A program made the position numbers and the translations under genes. DNA of 64,000 bases from Desulfobacterales bacterium. Its GTDB lineage: Bacteria; Desulfobacterota; Desulfobacteria; Desulfobacterales; JAHEIW01. This document shows, one piece after another, positions 45,697 to 53,930 of this stretch. Location of the stretch: positions 108,241-172,240 of the forward strand of contig JASJAN010000006.1 in the NCBI GenBank assembly GCA_030066985.1. Reading direction: 5' to 3'. The notes beneath the pieces were generated by a model, which was given only the letters and a program-made list of their open reading frames with translations, was not told where the DNA came from and searched no databases. The first letter of the stretch is position 1. Each line of letters starts with the position of its first letter.

Positions 45697-46695
45697 TTAC
45701 GGTGTGGAGTTCCAAATTCTTGCCCATACCAAAGCCAGACGCCGCCAATCCTGGGTGGTTTTCAGCCGTTCATCGTCAATTGGGGTAGGATGCGAATCGT
45801 TCAACCTGGCAACCTTGAATCGAAAGACATAATCGGGTTCCGAACCCATGCGCAAATCAGTCATGACTACATACTCGCCCATGGGTGAAAAGGCATAATA
45901 CCCCCTGGTGAACCTTTTCAGTTTGGCAATTGGAGGGTGTTCTTCTATTCCAGCCATCAATGCCAAGTTTCTGGGGTAAAAATCAACGAACAGCGGTGTT
46001 TTCCGATCGAATAGCGAAAAATAGGTTTCGAAATACCGGTCTTTGTCGATGCCCACCACCCGCCATAGCAAAGTGTTAAAGGGCGCCGGGGAGGATATGA
46101 ACTGGGAATAGGACACCCCCTGACGAGCAAGCTTTTCAGTCACCCTGCGTTCGACAAATTCCGCGGCGCTAAATGCCCAAACCAGGTAGGCCAGACTAAG
46201 AACCAGTCCAACCATATTGAGTCGATGCCCTAAGGTACTATATCTTTTTAACACCAGCGCTGCCAGTACGCCCAATAATATCGGTATAGTAAAAAAGGGG
46301 TCAATGATGAATAGAATCGGGACTGCCATAGGCGTGGTGTCAAAAGGCCAAAAGACTTGCGTCCCGTAGATGGTCAGCAGATCCAAAAGCACACTGGCTT
46401 CCAGTACAAGGAAGCACAGCAGAACCCATCGGCGATAATACCGCTTCGTGTCAGGATGAACCTTAGTAATCAGCCAGGCTATCATCGGCGATAAAAGGGC
46501 CAGGAGAATGAGAGAATGGCTGAATCCTCGATGGTAGACAAAGTCATTCACCGGCCCGCCGAGGGGGATAAAAACATCCAGATCAGGTAACGTTCCCAAA
46601 ACTGCACCCCACACAAGGGCCTTCCTCCCGATCTTTTTACCAAGGACTGCCTCTCCGCATGCGGCTCCAAATGTCAGCTGGGTCAAAGAGTCCAT
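45697..46695 (-). CDS. Membrane-bound metal-dependent hydrolase, DUF457 (YbcI/YdjM-like)
   Basis: 332 residues. The N-terminus MDSLTQLTFGAACGEAVLGK and the histidine/aspartate motifs TLPDLDVFIPLG and YHRGFSHSL are the family's putative metal ligands. About five transmembrane helices lie between 60 and 190; the C-terminal 130 residues look soluble and contain FVDFYPRNLALMAGIEEHPP. Family members are inner-membrane proteins with predicted hydrolase activity, but the reaction is not established. TAGGAAAACG precedes the ATG. No operon partner. Confidence 0.85.
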   Translation of the reverse strand: MDSLTQLTFGAACGEAVLGKKIGRKALVWGAVLGTLPDLDVFIPLGGPVNDFVYHRGFSHSLILLALLSPMIAWLITKVHPDTKRYYRRWVLLCFLVLEASVLLDLLTIYGTQVFWPFDTTPMAVPILFIIDPFFTIPILLGVLAALVLKRYSTLGHRLNMVGLVLSLAYLVWAFSAAEFVERRVTEKLARQGVSYSQFISSPAPFNTLLWRVVGIDKDRYFETYFSLFDRKTPLFVDFYPRNLALMAGIEEHPPIAKLKRFTRGYYAFSPMGEYVVMTDLRMGSEPDYVFRFKVARLNDSHPTPIDDERLKTTQDWRRLALVWARIWNSTP

Positions 46696-47230
46696 CGTTT
46701 TCCTACTTCATGAACAGGTTGCGTTACATTGGGTACAATCACGGTTCGCATAAGGCTGTGATATTCACAGTATCGGAACGAATTTTGGCGCGATTTCGGG
46801 GCCGGAGCTTGCCATAAAACAAACTTGGGTAAAATACATGTTTAAAAGGGATATCACAATGATATTTTAAAACGTATTGCAAAGGGTTGGTGGCGGCATT
46901 TGGGCAAATATTTGCATAATTATCGAAATCGCTTCTACTGATTACTCAATGACAAATATACAAAATGTTCACCTCATCAAAATTTTGGACTTCGTGCCTT
47001 CTCCTGATATTATTGAAATATTGAGATTGCATTCAAAAATATAAGCCGTCTTAAATTTTTGGTGTTAGTGAGTCGCCATAATATATTGTGGCATCGAATA
47101 CGGGTGGGAATACGGGGGATTTGGGTTGTATATTTAAATCAATTTAAAGCGTTCAAAATTCCAGCTCATGCTACCATTTCTTCAACAGGTCACCCTGTCG
47201 GATTTGTTATTTCAGCCTAAGGTTTTTCTT
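46696..47230. other. AT-rich intergenic region without recognised features
   Basis: About 535 bases upstream of the minus-strand hydrolase gene. It should hold that gene's promoter, which I cannot fix. No credible reading frame on either strand. Confidence 0.4.
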
Positions 47231-47294
47231 CCTGACACCTGAACACTGCTTGCCACGCCGTAGCTATTTTAACGAAGGCGGGACAGCTGAAACC
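47231..47294. repeat. CCTGACACCTGAA / GCTGAAACC element, partial copy E
   Basis: CCTGACACCTGAACACTG at the left and GGGACAGCTGAAACC at the right, the same terminal words as the elements at 26.4, 37.6, 42.95 and 44.8 kb. It ends two bases before the stop codon of the minus-strand gene at 47297. Confidence 0.5.
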
Positions 47295-47296
47295 TT

Positions 47297-47668
47297 TTAC
47301 TTTTGAATCCAATTGCCGCCGGCATCCTGCACCCACTCACCCGGTGCGGCTCTTTTGGCAATTTGCAGGGCACGACGTTTGCCAACCAGTTCGGCGGTAG
47401 TGCCCTGCTGTTTGGCGATGGCCTGGTAGACGGTTTGACGGTCCTTGTTTTCGGCAGCCACCACATCGGCACTTACTTTTTGGTTGCCGACAAATTGCAG
47501 AAAGCCTGCGTTGTCCTCACCCACAACACCCTGTGATTTGAGCTTTTTGATGTCCGGCAGCCGATTTTTCATTCGCGCTTTGATGTCTTCTGCGAACGCC
47601 GATACCCCCAGCACAAAAAATCCAACCAGTAACACTATTATCATTTTTGTTGATATCCGTTGTTTCAT
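47297..47668 (-). CDS. ydbL: YdbL-like periplasmic protein (DUF1318)
   Basis: 123 residues with a cleavable signal peptide (to about residue 27, SAFA-E). The mature domain has MKNRLPDIKKLKSQGVVGED and NGFLQFVG-like text (NAGFLQFVGNQKVSADVV), QTVYQAIAKQQGT and the C-terminal GEWVQDAGGNWIQK, all typical of DUF1318/YdbL. Last gene of ydbH-ynbE-ydbL. In enterobacteria YdbL acts as a chaperone-like helper for the YdbH-YnbE envelope bridge. AAGGAGAGCC precedes the ATG. Confidence 0.88.
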   Translation of the reverse strand: MKQRISTKMIIVLLVGFFVLGVSAFAEDIKARMKNRLPDIKKLKSQGVVGEDNAGFLQFVGNQKVSADVVAAENKDRQTVYQAIAKQQGTTAELVGKRRALQIAKRAAPGEWVQDAGGNWIQK

Positions 47669-47735
47669 ACGTAGGCTCTCCTTGGTCTTCTCTTTGAACC
47701 GTTACTGTTTTATTTGACGGCTATTCAGCGACTGT

Positions 47736-47930
47736 CTATTTTAGCTGGTCTTCAGCCGCGTCGATATCTCCGAAATAATCATCCAGGGCACGATCAACCT
47801 TCACATTGACATCGATGGTAATGTGAATCGGTTTGACCTCCACCGGCGCTACTTCGACTTTGTGTTGGGTGCAGCCTGCTGTTGTTAGAACCAACATGGC
47901 AGCAAGTATGATCAAGATCGGTTTGGTCAT
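47736..47930 (-). CDS. ynbE: YnbE-like lipoprotein
   Basis: 64 residues. Lipoprotein signal ending TTAGC (Cys20), then VEVAPVEVKPIHITIDVNVK, the beta-strand-forming segment conserved in YnbE, and a short acidic tail (DDYFGDIDAAEDQLK). YnbE is an outer-membrane lipoprotein that extends the YdbH groove and so links the two membranes for lipid transport. It starts three bases after the ydbH stop codon; AGGGAGCC lies inside the ydbH end. Confidence 0.87.
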   Translation of the reverse strand: MTKPILIILAAMLVLTTAGCTQHKVEVAPVEVKPIHITIDVNVKVDRALDDYFGDIDAAEDQLK

Positions 47931-47933
47931 TTT

Positions 47934-50729
47934 TTATGGCTCCCTGCTTTGTTGAATCATTTGAATGAGCTCCTGGTACTGCATCAACTTATTCAGCGGC
48001 AGCCTGAAATTGACATCCAGGCGAATGCCCTGAAAGGTCGATCCCTGCACGCCGGCTTCTACCTTGGCAAAGCTTCCAATATCTTTTCGATAAACAAAAG
48101 GCAACGATTGCGCAGGTTTTCCGTCAAGTTGCATGTTCAAGAGCAAATCTTCGCCTTCTGTGGTAAGGTTAAGTTTAGCCCAAGTGTAATCATAATCTTC
48201 CAGGGCCTTTCTGGCAAGTTCCATTTGAACATATTGCGGTGTGTCCGGTGGAATACCGGCAGTTAAGATCTCGGTGTCTTTCATGCGAATCTTACCGGGT
48301 TGACCGGGTGTCGTAAACAAAAACCCGTCTTTAAAACTGATTTGTCCGTTTGTAATTTGAATGGGGATTCGGCCGTTTAGCTCGCCTTCAGCCTCCACAC
48401 TGGCCGCCCCGAATTGCTGCAGCACCTTGGCCAGATCTAAACGATCGCAATATAAGATAAGCTGGTAGTCATCGACCCCGGTTTTTAACCGAATAGCCGG
48501 TGCGTCTACATTCCCGTCACACCAAATAAAATGGCTTTTTTCGATCAAAAACGACTGGGCTGATTCGATTTGAAAATCGATTTCTCCGTTATCGATATTC
48601 ATATCTCCCAATGATGCGCGGGAGAATTTGAGTTTCTGACCGGGAGCGCTGCGAACGTTGGCCAGATCCTGAATTAACAGCTCAGTCTGAATCCCGGCAA
48701 CTACAATTTTACTATTGCGGTGTCGCAATATACCGTTATGCACACTTGATTCGGCGGACGCCTGCCATCCGTTAGGTCCGATGACGATATTGCCCTGTTC
48801 CCGGAGCTTGCCGCTAAAAGTAAAGCCTTGTGCAGCCGGCAGAAATTTTCCCAAATCGATTTCCGGAGCTGTTGGTGGATAAGCAATCGTAAAACGGGCC
48901 CGGGTCTCAAGACCGTCAGCGTTTTCAACAACCGAGGCGCCCGAAAATTGAACCACCAGTGCCGGCAGCATCGGATTTCTCATTTTGCCGCTGAAGGTTA
49001 CCCCGGACGCCGTTTGCTGAACGTCTGCCTGAACCGATCCCAGATCCAGTTGATCAATGCGTGACTGCTTTATGGATATCATCCCTTTTTGACCTAAATT
49101 GGCAGCTGGAAATTTAAATGGAATGCTGCCCTGCGCTCCTTCGAGCACAATGTTTGCCGGGTTTGCCTCCAAACGGGTGTCGGCAAATTTTAAGCGACCG
49201 CTAATGCTTTGTCGACCCTGTCGGTCCCGAACCAGTTGGCCGCCCGCAAACAGGCGCTTTAGTCGAAGGGTCGCCGATGAGGCAGCCACAACAGAGCCTG
49301 ACAAATCTAAATTAAACGTTGAAATTCCGCCACGGTTTTGCCCGGCATTCAAATTTGTTTCGCCTGTTAAGACGAGACGGGGAGAGAAAATGTTTACACT
49401 TTCAGAGACGATGCGAACAGCGGCAATTTGCAACTTATAGCGCATATCGAATAGACGCCCGGACCCTTCGGCGCTAAGTTCCACAGTGGGCATTTGAGAG
49501 GATATGCGGTGTCGAAGGTATTGAAATGCCATTTGATTTTGCGCTGCAGATCGGCGGTCTCCGCTGATCAACTTCAGCTGCCATTGGTCATCCCTGGTCA
49601 CTTGGCCGGAAAATATTAGCGGCAAACTCACCGCCCGTGTAAATAACAGCCCAGGGGTGGACGTTGTTAGGTCATCCGCTTTATCAGATGACACATTTAA
49701 ATGTCCTGAAAACGCCGTACCCGTTTCAGTGGTATGCAACCTTGCAACGAAATCTGACAATCGGGCTGCCAGTGGTGCGCGCAGGTCCAAATTTGAGAAC
49801 CTGATATCGATTTCATCCTGGCTGTGGCGCTTGACATCTATGGAGAGTGTGGTGGCCTGATGGGGGTCGCTGGAAGAAGCTTTGAACTGCAAGCCTTTAT
49901 ACCCAATGTCCATTGCGGATCCCTCTAAGCGTCCGCTGAAAGATGATACTTCAAACGGCTTTAGGCGAATGTGGGCCTGTGCCGCCAGACGGGTCTCACC
50001 GGACACATGCAATCCATCAATGCGTTGAAACAGATCAGCAAATCGCAACAGTTCGACATCGGAAGCGCTAAATTCGGTTTGAATTTGGTATTGCTTTAAA
50101 TCGATGTTGGCTAAAGCGGTGAACAGCTGTCCACGCGGATAAAGACGGACAGATGCAACCAAGATGTGGTCGGCACCTTTTTGCGGGGCAATATCGATTT
50201 CAAATGCCAGGCGGTAGGTTGTCTTGTCTGTCGCCCAGATGAGCATGCCATTGTTGATTTCAATACGATCCGGTAATGATTTGGCATCAATTTGAGCAGC
50301 ATTGCCCTTTGCCGTGGGGCTGTTGAACTGGCTTAACCATTGTTTTAAATCAAACCCGCGCAGCCCCCATTGCCCGTTTTTATGCTCAATGTAAAATTCA
50401 ACGCCACTGGCCGCGATTTTTTTAATTTTTTTACGATAAAGTTCTCCGGCTGAATAATCCACCTGAACGGACCGAACAATGACAGCCGGATTTCGGGACG
50501 ACCCCAAACGCAGCGGGCCCAGATCGGCGCCTTCAAGATCCAACTGCCGAAAGTCCAGTGTGAATTCAGGAATCCCGCCATCCTTTTTCAACATAGAGAT
50601 CAGTTTGGATTCCAAGAAACCGGGAAGAAGATATGAGACCAAAAAAAATAAACCCGCTGCGATGAATATCACCAGCGATATAAAAATGATGGGGTATGTT
50701 ATGTTGCGTCTAACTGGCATTGCTTTCAC
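47934..50729 (-). CDS. ydbH: YdbH-like AsmA-family intermembrane lipid-transport protein
   Basis: 931 residues. One N-terminal transmembrane helix (TYPIIFISLVIFIAAGLFFL) anchors it in the inner membrane; the rest is a long periplasmic beta-rich body expected to form a hydrophobic groove for phospholipids. The C-terminal part (GQISFKDGFLFTTPGQPGKI, then YVQMELARKALEDYDYTWAK and GIRLDVNFRLPLNKLM) is typical of YdbH. In E. coli YdbH, TamB and YhdP share the phospholipid transport job; the adjoining ynbE and ydbL genes support the assignment. Frame opens with GTG at 50729; an ATG at 50720 is equally possible, neither with a strong ribosome site. Confidence 0.87.
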   Translation of the reverse strand: MKAMPVRRNITYPIIFISLVIFIAAGLFFLVSYLLPGFLESKLISMLKKDGGIPEFTLDFRQLDLEGADLGPLRLGSSRNPAVIVRSVQVDYSAGELYRKKIKKIAASGVEFYIEHKNGQWGLRGFDLKQWLSQFNSPTAKGNAAQIDAKSLPDRIEINNGMLIWATDKTTYRLAFEIDIAPQKGADHILVASVRLYPRGQLFTALANIDLKQYQIQTEFSASDVELLRFADLFQRIDGLHVSGETRLAAQAHIRLKPFEVSSFSGRLEGSAMDIGYKGLQFKASSSDPHQATTLSIDVKRHSQDEIDIRFSNLDLRAPLAARLSDFVARLHTTETGTAFSGHLNVSSDKADDLTTSTPGLLFTRAVSLPLIFSGQVTRDDQWQLKLISGDRRSAAQNQMAFQYLRHRISSQMPTVELSAEGSGRLFDMRYKLQIAAVRIVSESVNIFSPRLVLTGETNLNAGQNRGGISTFNLDLSGSVVAASSATLRLKRLFAGGQLVRDRQGRQSISGRLKFADTRLEANPANIVLEGAQGSIPFKFPAANLGQKGMISIKQSRIDQLDLGSVQADVQQTASGVTFSGKMRNPMLPALVVQFSGASVVENADGLETRARFTIAYPPTAPEIDLGKFLPAAQGFTFSGKLREQGNIVIGPNGWQASAESSVHNGILRHRNSKIVVAGIQTELLIQDLANVRSAPGQKLKFSRASLGDMNIDNGEIDFQIESAQSFLIEKSHFIWCDGNVDAPAIRLKTGVDDYQLILYCDRLDLAKVLQQFGAASVEAEGELNGRIPIQITNGQISFKDGFLFTTPGQPGKIRMKDTEILTAGIPPDTPQYVQMELARKALEDYDYTWAKLNLTTEGEDLLLNMQLDGKPAQSLPFVYRKDIGSFAKVEAGVQGSTFQGIRLDVNFRLPLNKLMQYQELIQMIQQSREP

Positions 50730-50846
50730 ATTGATATGATGATGTTCCTAAGGATTCGTCGAAAAGGTTTTCACCACCCAATATAATCATCCTAGCCGGC
50801 TGCTCGTTGAATAGGACGTTTCAGCTCATTTTAATGTTGACCGTGC

Positions 50847-52388
50847 CTATGGCTTCCTTAGCAGAAAGGAACTTCTGGTCATTCCCGCCCCAATGGAGTC
50901 GTAAAGGATGGTTTTGGCGCGCTGCAGGTTTTCAAGGTTTTGATTGATCGCATACCCCTGAATTTTGTCCGGTTGCAGCGCACCGCACTCAAGATCATAG
51001 GGCAGTCGTTGCATGCAGACAACCGAACAGTTTCCGCGTTCGTGAATATTGGTCACCATCTTGTTGGCAATCACGTCCGCAACCGCATTTTTTAAATCGG
51101 CTTTGGGCTTATCCAGCACCTGCCCTAAAGTTAACGGAATCATGGCAAAATTGGCTTGATGTTCAATCAGAAGGTCAATGTCGTCCATGTCCAGGCTGTT
51201 GGGTGTCAGCAAGGCCGCCAAATGGTATTTGGCGCCGCGGGTGGCATGCAAAAAGACGCCTTTACCGTTCATTTGTCCGAACATATCCATTTTGTCGCCA
51301 GACGGCCGGACCTCAATGTAAGGGGCAAAACATCCATGGCTTTGAGTAAAGGTGTCAACAATGCCCCATTGGGGTCTGTGGTCGAAATGTCTTTGCCCTC
51401 GGTGCAAGCGAAGCTCGACACGTCCATCACCGGCAAGATAAACCGAGGCGATGGTTTTGTATTTGCCAACAGCTGCATATGCGTTTGCGATCTTCAACAG
51501 ATGATCTGGTTGACGGTCAACCGTCATCACATCAAATGCAAAGGCGTTGACGTGTTGATTATAAAATGCCAAGGCATTGCGAAAGCGGTTAAAGGTTCCT
51601 CTATCTGTCTCGGCTGGATAAGATTGTTCAACAAGGTGGTGCTGGACTCTGGTGGCCAGTGCCGGCACCCGGTGCTCGAGCCTACCCAGTTGATTATCAA
51701 CAATGATGCCGCCTAATCGATGCGGGCCTTTTATTTTTAACAGCTCACTGGCGATGCTGCGTGCGAGATTTTTCCCGGATTCAAACGCTACGGTCGCCGT
51801 CAGATCAACGCCAGCGGTTTCTGGAACCTGCGCCCTGGTTTCAAGAACGGTGGCCACGGCATCATCTCCGAAGATAATATTGGCGGTGTCGTCTGGGGGG
51901 AAGACTTCAGCGCGATGCACGTTTTCGGCACCGACAATAACGGAAAGATCTCCGGCCTGAAGCATGCCGGCCAGCGACATCATAAACACCAGCTCAACAG
52001 ACACATTAAAGCCCGGGCAGCCCGCATATAGATCGAACACCATGGCATCGGGGCAACTGTTTTGCACCAGTTCAAAGGGGTGGCGAACCACCGGTCCCGG
52101 ATCATTTTTGTCTTCACCTATATTGGTGGCCCCGATGATCAATTTGATGCGCGCCGGGTCGATATCCGATGTTTGCAGCAGCTCCTCAAATGCCAGGACA
52201 CCAATGCGCTCATTGGGTGGCGCCACAATGCGGGTTCTAACACCAATGCGTTCTTCGATGGTTTTATGGTTGACCGGTATGCCGCCCTTAAATGACATGT
52301 CCTTGTTTTCATAAATGGAATTGTCAACCAGCCGGCCGCCGTTCCAGGCCCCCTGGGCAATGATGTCCAATACCGTATCCTTTGCCAA
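50847..52388 (-). CDS. Long 3-oxoacyl-ACP synthase III-like condensing enzyme
   Basis: 513 residues; FabH is about 320. The thiolase fold and triad are visible: Cys in FDLYAGCPGFNVSVELVFMM, His in LIEHQANFAMIPLT, and Asn in HERGNCSVVCM. Between the halves lies extra sequence of about 150-180 residues (from near 190), not recognised. Such a protein could condense acyl-CoA or acyl-ACP units for an unusual lipid or secondary product; HMG-CoA-synthase- or OleA-like chemistry cannot be excluded. The start is TTG at 52388, supported by AAGGAG six bases upstream. It is isolated: no acyl-carrier protein or reductase gene adjoins. Confidence 0.78.
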   Translation of the reverse strand: MAKDTVLDIIAQGAWNGGRLVDNSIYENKDMSFKGGIPVNHKTIEERIGVRTRIVAPPNERIGVLAFEELLQTSDIDPARIKLIIGATNIGEDKNDPGPVVRHPFELVQNSCPDAMVFDLYAGCPGFNVSVELVFMMSLAGMLQAGDLSVIVGAENVHRAEVFPPDDTANIIFGDDAVATVLETRAQVPETAGVDLTATVAFESGKNLARSIASELLKIKGPHRLGGIIVDNQLGRLEHRVPALATRVQHHLVEQSYPAETDRGTFNRFRNALAFYNQHVNAFAFDVMTVDRQPDHLLKIANAYAAVGKYKTIASVYLAGDGRVELRLHRGQRHFDHRPQWGIVDTFTQSHGCFAPYIEVRPSGDKMDMFGQMNGKGVFLHATRGAKYHLAALLTPNSLDMDDIDLLIEHQANFAMIPLTLGQVLDKPKADLKNAVADVIANKMVTNIHERGNCSVVCMQRLPYDLECGALQPDKIQGYAINQNLENLQRAKTILYDSIGAGMTRSSFLLRKP

Positions 52389-52439
52389 ATTCTTCTCCTT
52401 ATTCGTTTAAACGCGATAGGTAAATAAGCACATGGGTTA

Positions 52440-52618
52440 CGGTCATGTCATTTTTTTCCAGGCGATATGAATTGTGCCGTGCCGGGTGGCCTGATATTTG
52501 CGATTTGCGGTTGCGCATACAAGAACAAAAATCTTCCGTGCTTTCATCCCAAATATCTGGCCACTGTGGCCGTATTTGGAACCTCATAGCATATCGCCTT
52601 CCAGAAAAAAACATGACC
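52440..52618. repeat. 179-bp fold-back element
   Basis: Left arm GGTCATGTCA, T7 tract, CCAGGCGATATGA; right arm CATATCGCCTTCCAG, A7 tract, CATGACC. Inside, GGCCTGATATTTG faces CAAATATCTGGCC. No coding capacity. Confidence 0.75.
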
Positions 52619-52661
52619 TCTGATGTTTCCAGATAACCGCTTGAAAATATCTTTAATATGT

Positions 52662-52806
52662 GAAGTGGCTTTTAAACGTTTAGATTTTGGTCGAGGGCAA
52701 GGCGTGAGGCGTTGAAAACTGCGCAGCGTACTTATTGTACGCAAGCAGCTTTCAACGATGAGCAACACAGCCATCGGCCAAAAGATGAGGGTTTAAAAGC
52801 CACTTC
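52662..52806. repeat. 145-bp fold-back element abutting the ychF stop codon
   Basis: Perfect 16-bp terminal inverted repeats GAAGTGGCTTTTAAAC (52662-52677) and GTTTAAAAGCCACTTC (52791-52806). The inside continues to pair: ATTTTGG with CCAAAA, GCGTTGAAA with TTTCAACG, CTGC with GCAG, GCGTAC-TTATT-GTACGC at the tip. The last base is also the last base of the ychF stop codon (TAG on the minus strand). Confidence 0.85.
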
Positions 52807-53831
52807 TATACATTGAAGCGGAATTGAACGATATCCCCATCCTTTACTTCGTAGGTTTTGCCCTCCAATCTGACGGTTCCTTGCTTTTTGGCCTCATTGT
52901 AGCTGCCGGCTGCCATCAGATTCTCAAAGTCGATCACCTCGGCGCGGATAAAGCCCTTTTGCATGTCGCTGTGAATATGACCGGCAGCTTCCAGGGCCTG
53001 GGTGCCTTTTTTAGTGGTCCAGGCGCGAACCTCATTGCTGATGATGGTAAAAAAGGAAATCAAATCCAAAAGCGCATACGATCGTCGGATCACGCGGTCC
53101 ATGGCCGATGCCGAGATATTAAACTCGGCCAGAAATTCAGCAGCCTCATCCGGAGCCATCTGGGCTAGCTCCTGCTCGAGTTTACCCCTGATCACCAGGC
53201 AGTCTTCCGCCGCAACCAGACGCCCTACATCCGGGGGACGATCATCATCATCTTCATTATTGAAAAGAATTAAGGTGGGCTTGGCACTTAAGAAGGTAAA
53301 CCCTCTGAGGCGGTGGGCGGATGCCAGCTCCGGTTTGTGTCTCAACGGCGTTTCTTTTTCCAGACAGTCACGACAGGCCGTCAGCAGGTCGTATTCTTCC
53401 GGGTCCATTTTTTTGCCGCGCTGGTGGTCTAGTTGAATGCGCTCCAGGCGTTTTTCTGTCACCAGCAGATCCGCCAAGATGAGTTCCTGGTCGAGTCTGT
53501 TAAAATCCTGGGCAGGGGACGGATCCTCAATTCCGTAAACCGCATGGTTGCGAATGACATGCAACAGCGCGTCGCAATCCCTGACGGCTGTCCACAGTGA
53601 TGGGTCTGCAGTGCTGTTTTTTTTAAGGCCCGGCAAAAAATATTCCACCTGGACGTAGATAATTTTTTGCGGCTTGACCATCCGGCTCAGTGCATCGACG
53701 CGGTCATCCGGCACCCGGACTGTGGCAATCCGATCCCGCCCCTTTTGTTCGGGGCCGGTAGTATTTTGGGTCAAGGCATCAAATACGGTTGATTTGCCTG
53801 CACGCGGCAGGCCAATTATGCCTAGCTTCAT
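52806..53831 (-). CDS. ychF: YchF/OLA1-family ribosome-associated ATPase
   Basis: 341 residues; Obg-related P-loop protein that prefers ATP and associates with ribosomes. The P-loop is GLPRAGKSTVFDAL; NNEDDDDRP lies where the family has its nucleotide-specificity motif (normally NxxE). The coiled-coil insert is about 130-190 and the C-terminal TGS domain has FIRAEVIDFENLMAAGSYNE and LEGKTYEVKDGDIVQFRFNV. The N-terminal switch region is shorter and more diverged than in standard YchF. Start at ATG 53831 rather than the TTG at 53843. A fold-back element touches its stop codon. Confidence 0.88.
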   Translation of the reverse strand: MKLGIIGLPRAGKSTVFDALTQNTTGPEQKGRDRIATVRVPDDRVDALSRMVKPQKIIYVQVEYFLPGLKKNSTADPSLWTAVRDCDALLHVIRNHAVYGIEDPSPAQDFNRLDQELILADLLVTEKRLERIQLDHQRGKKMDPEEYDLLTACRDCLEKETPLRHKPELASAHRLRGFTFLSAKPTLILFNNEDDDDRPPDVGRLVAAEDCLVIRGKLEQELAQMAPDEAAEFLAEFNISASAMDRVIRRSYALLDLISFFTIISNEVRAWTTKKGTQALEAAGHIHSDMQKGFIRAEVIDFENLMAAGSYNEAKKQGTVRLEGKTYEVKDGDIVQFRFNV

Positions 53832-53930
53832 ATCAGGCCTCAAAAGCTGTTTGGACCGATTCAGGTATGGTTAGAAACTACCATCGACAGCGGAGATGAA
53901 GCAAATAAAAAATCGTTATTCGCAGACGGT

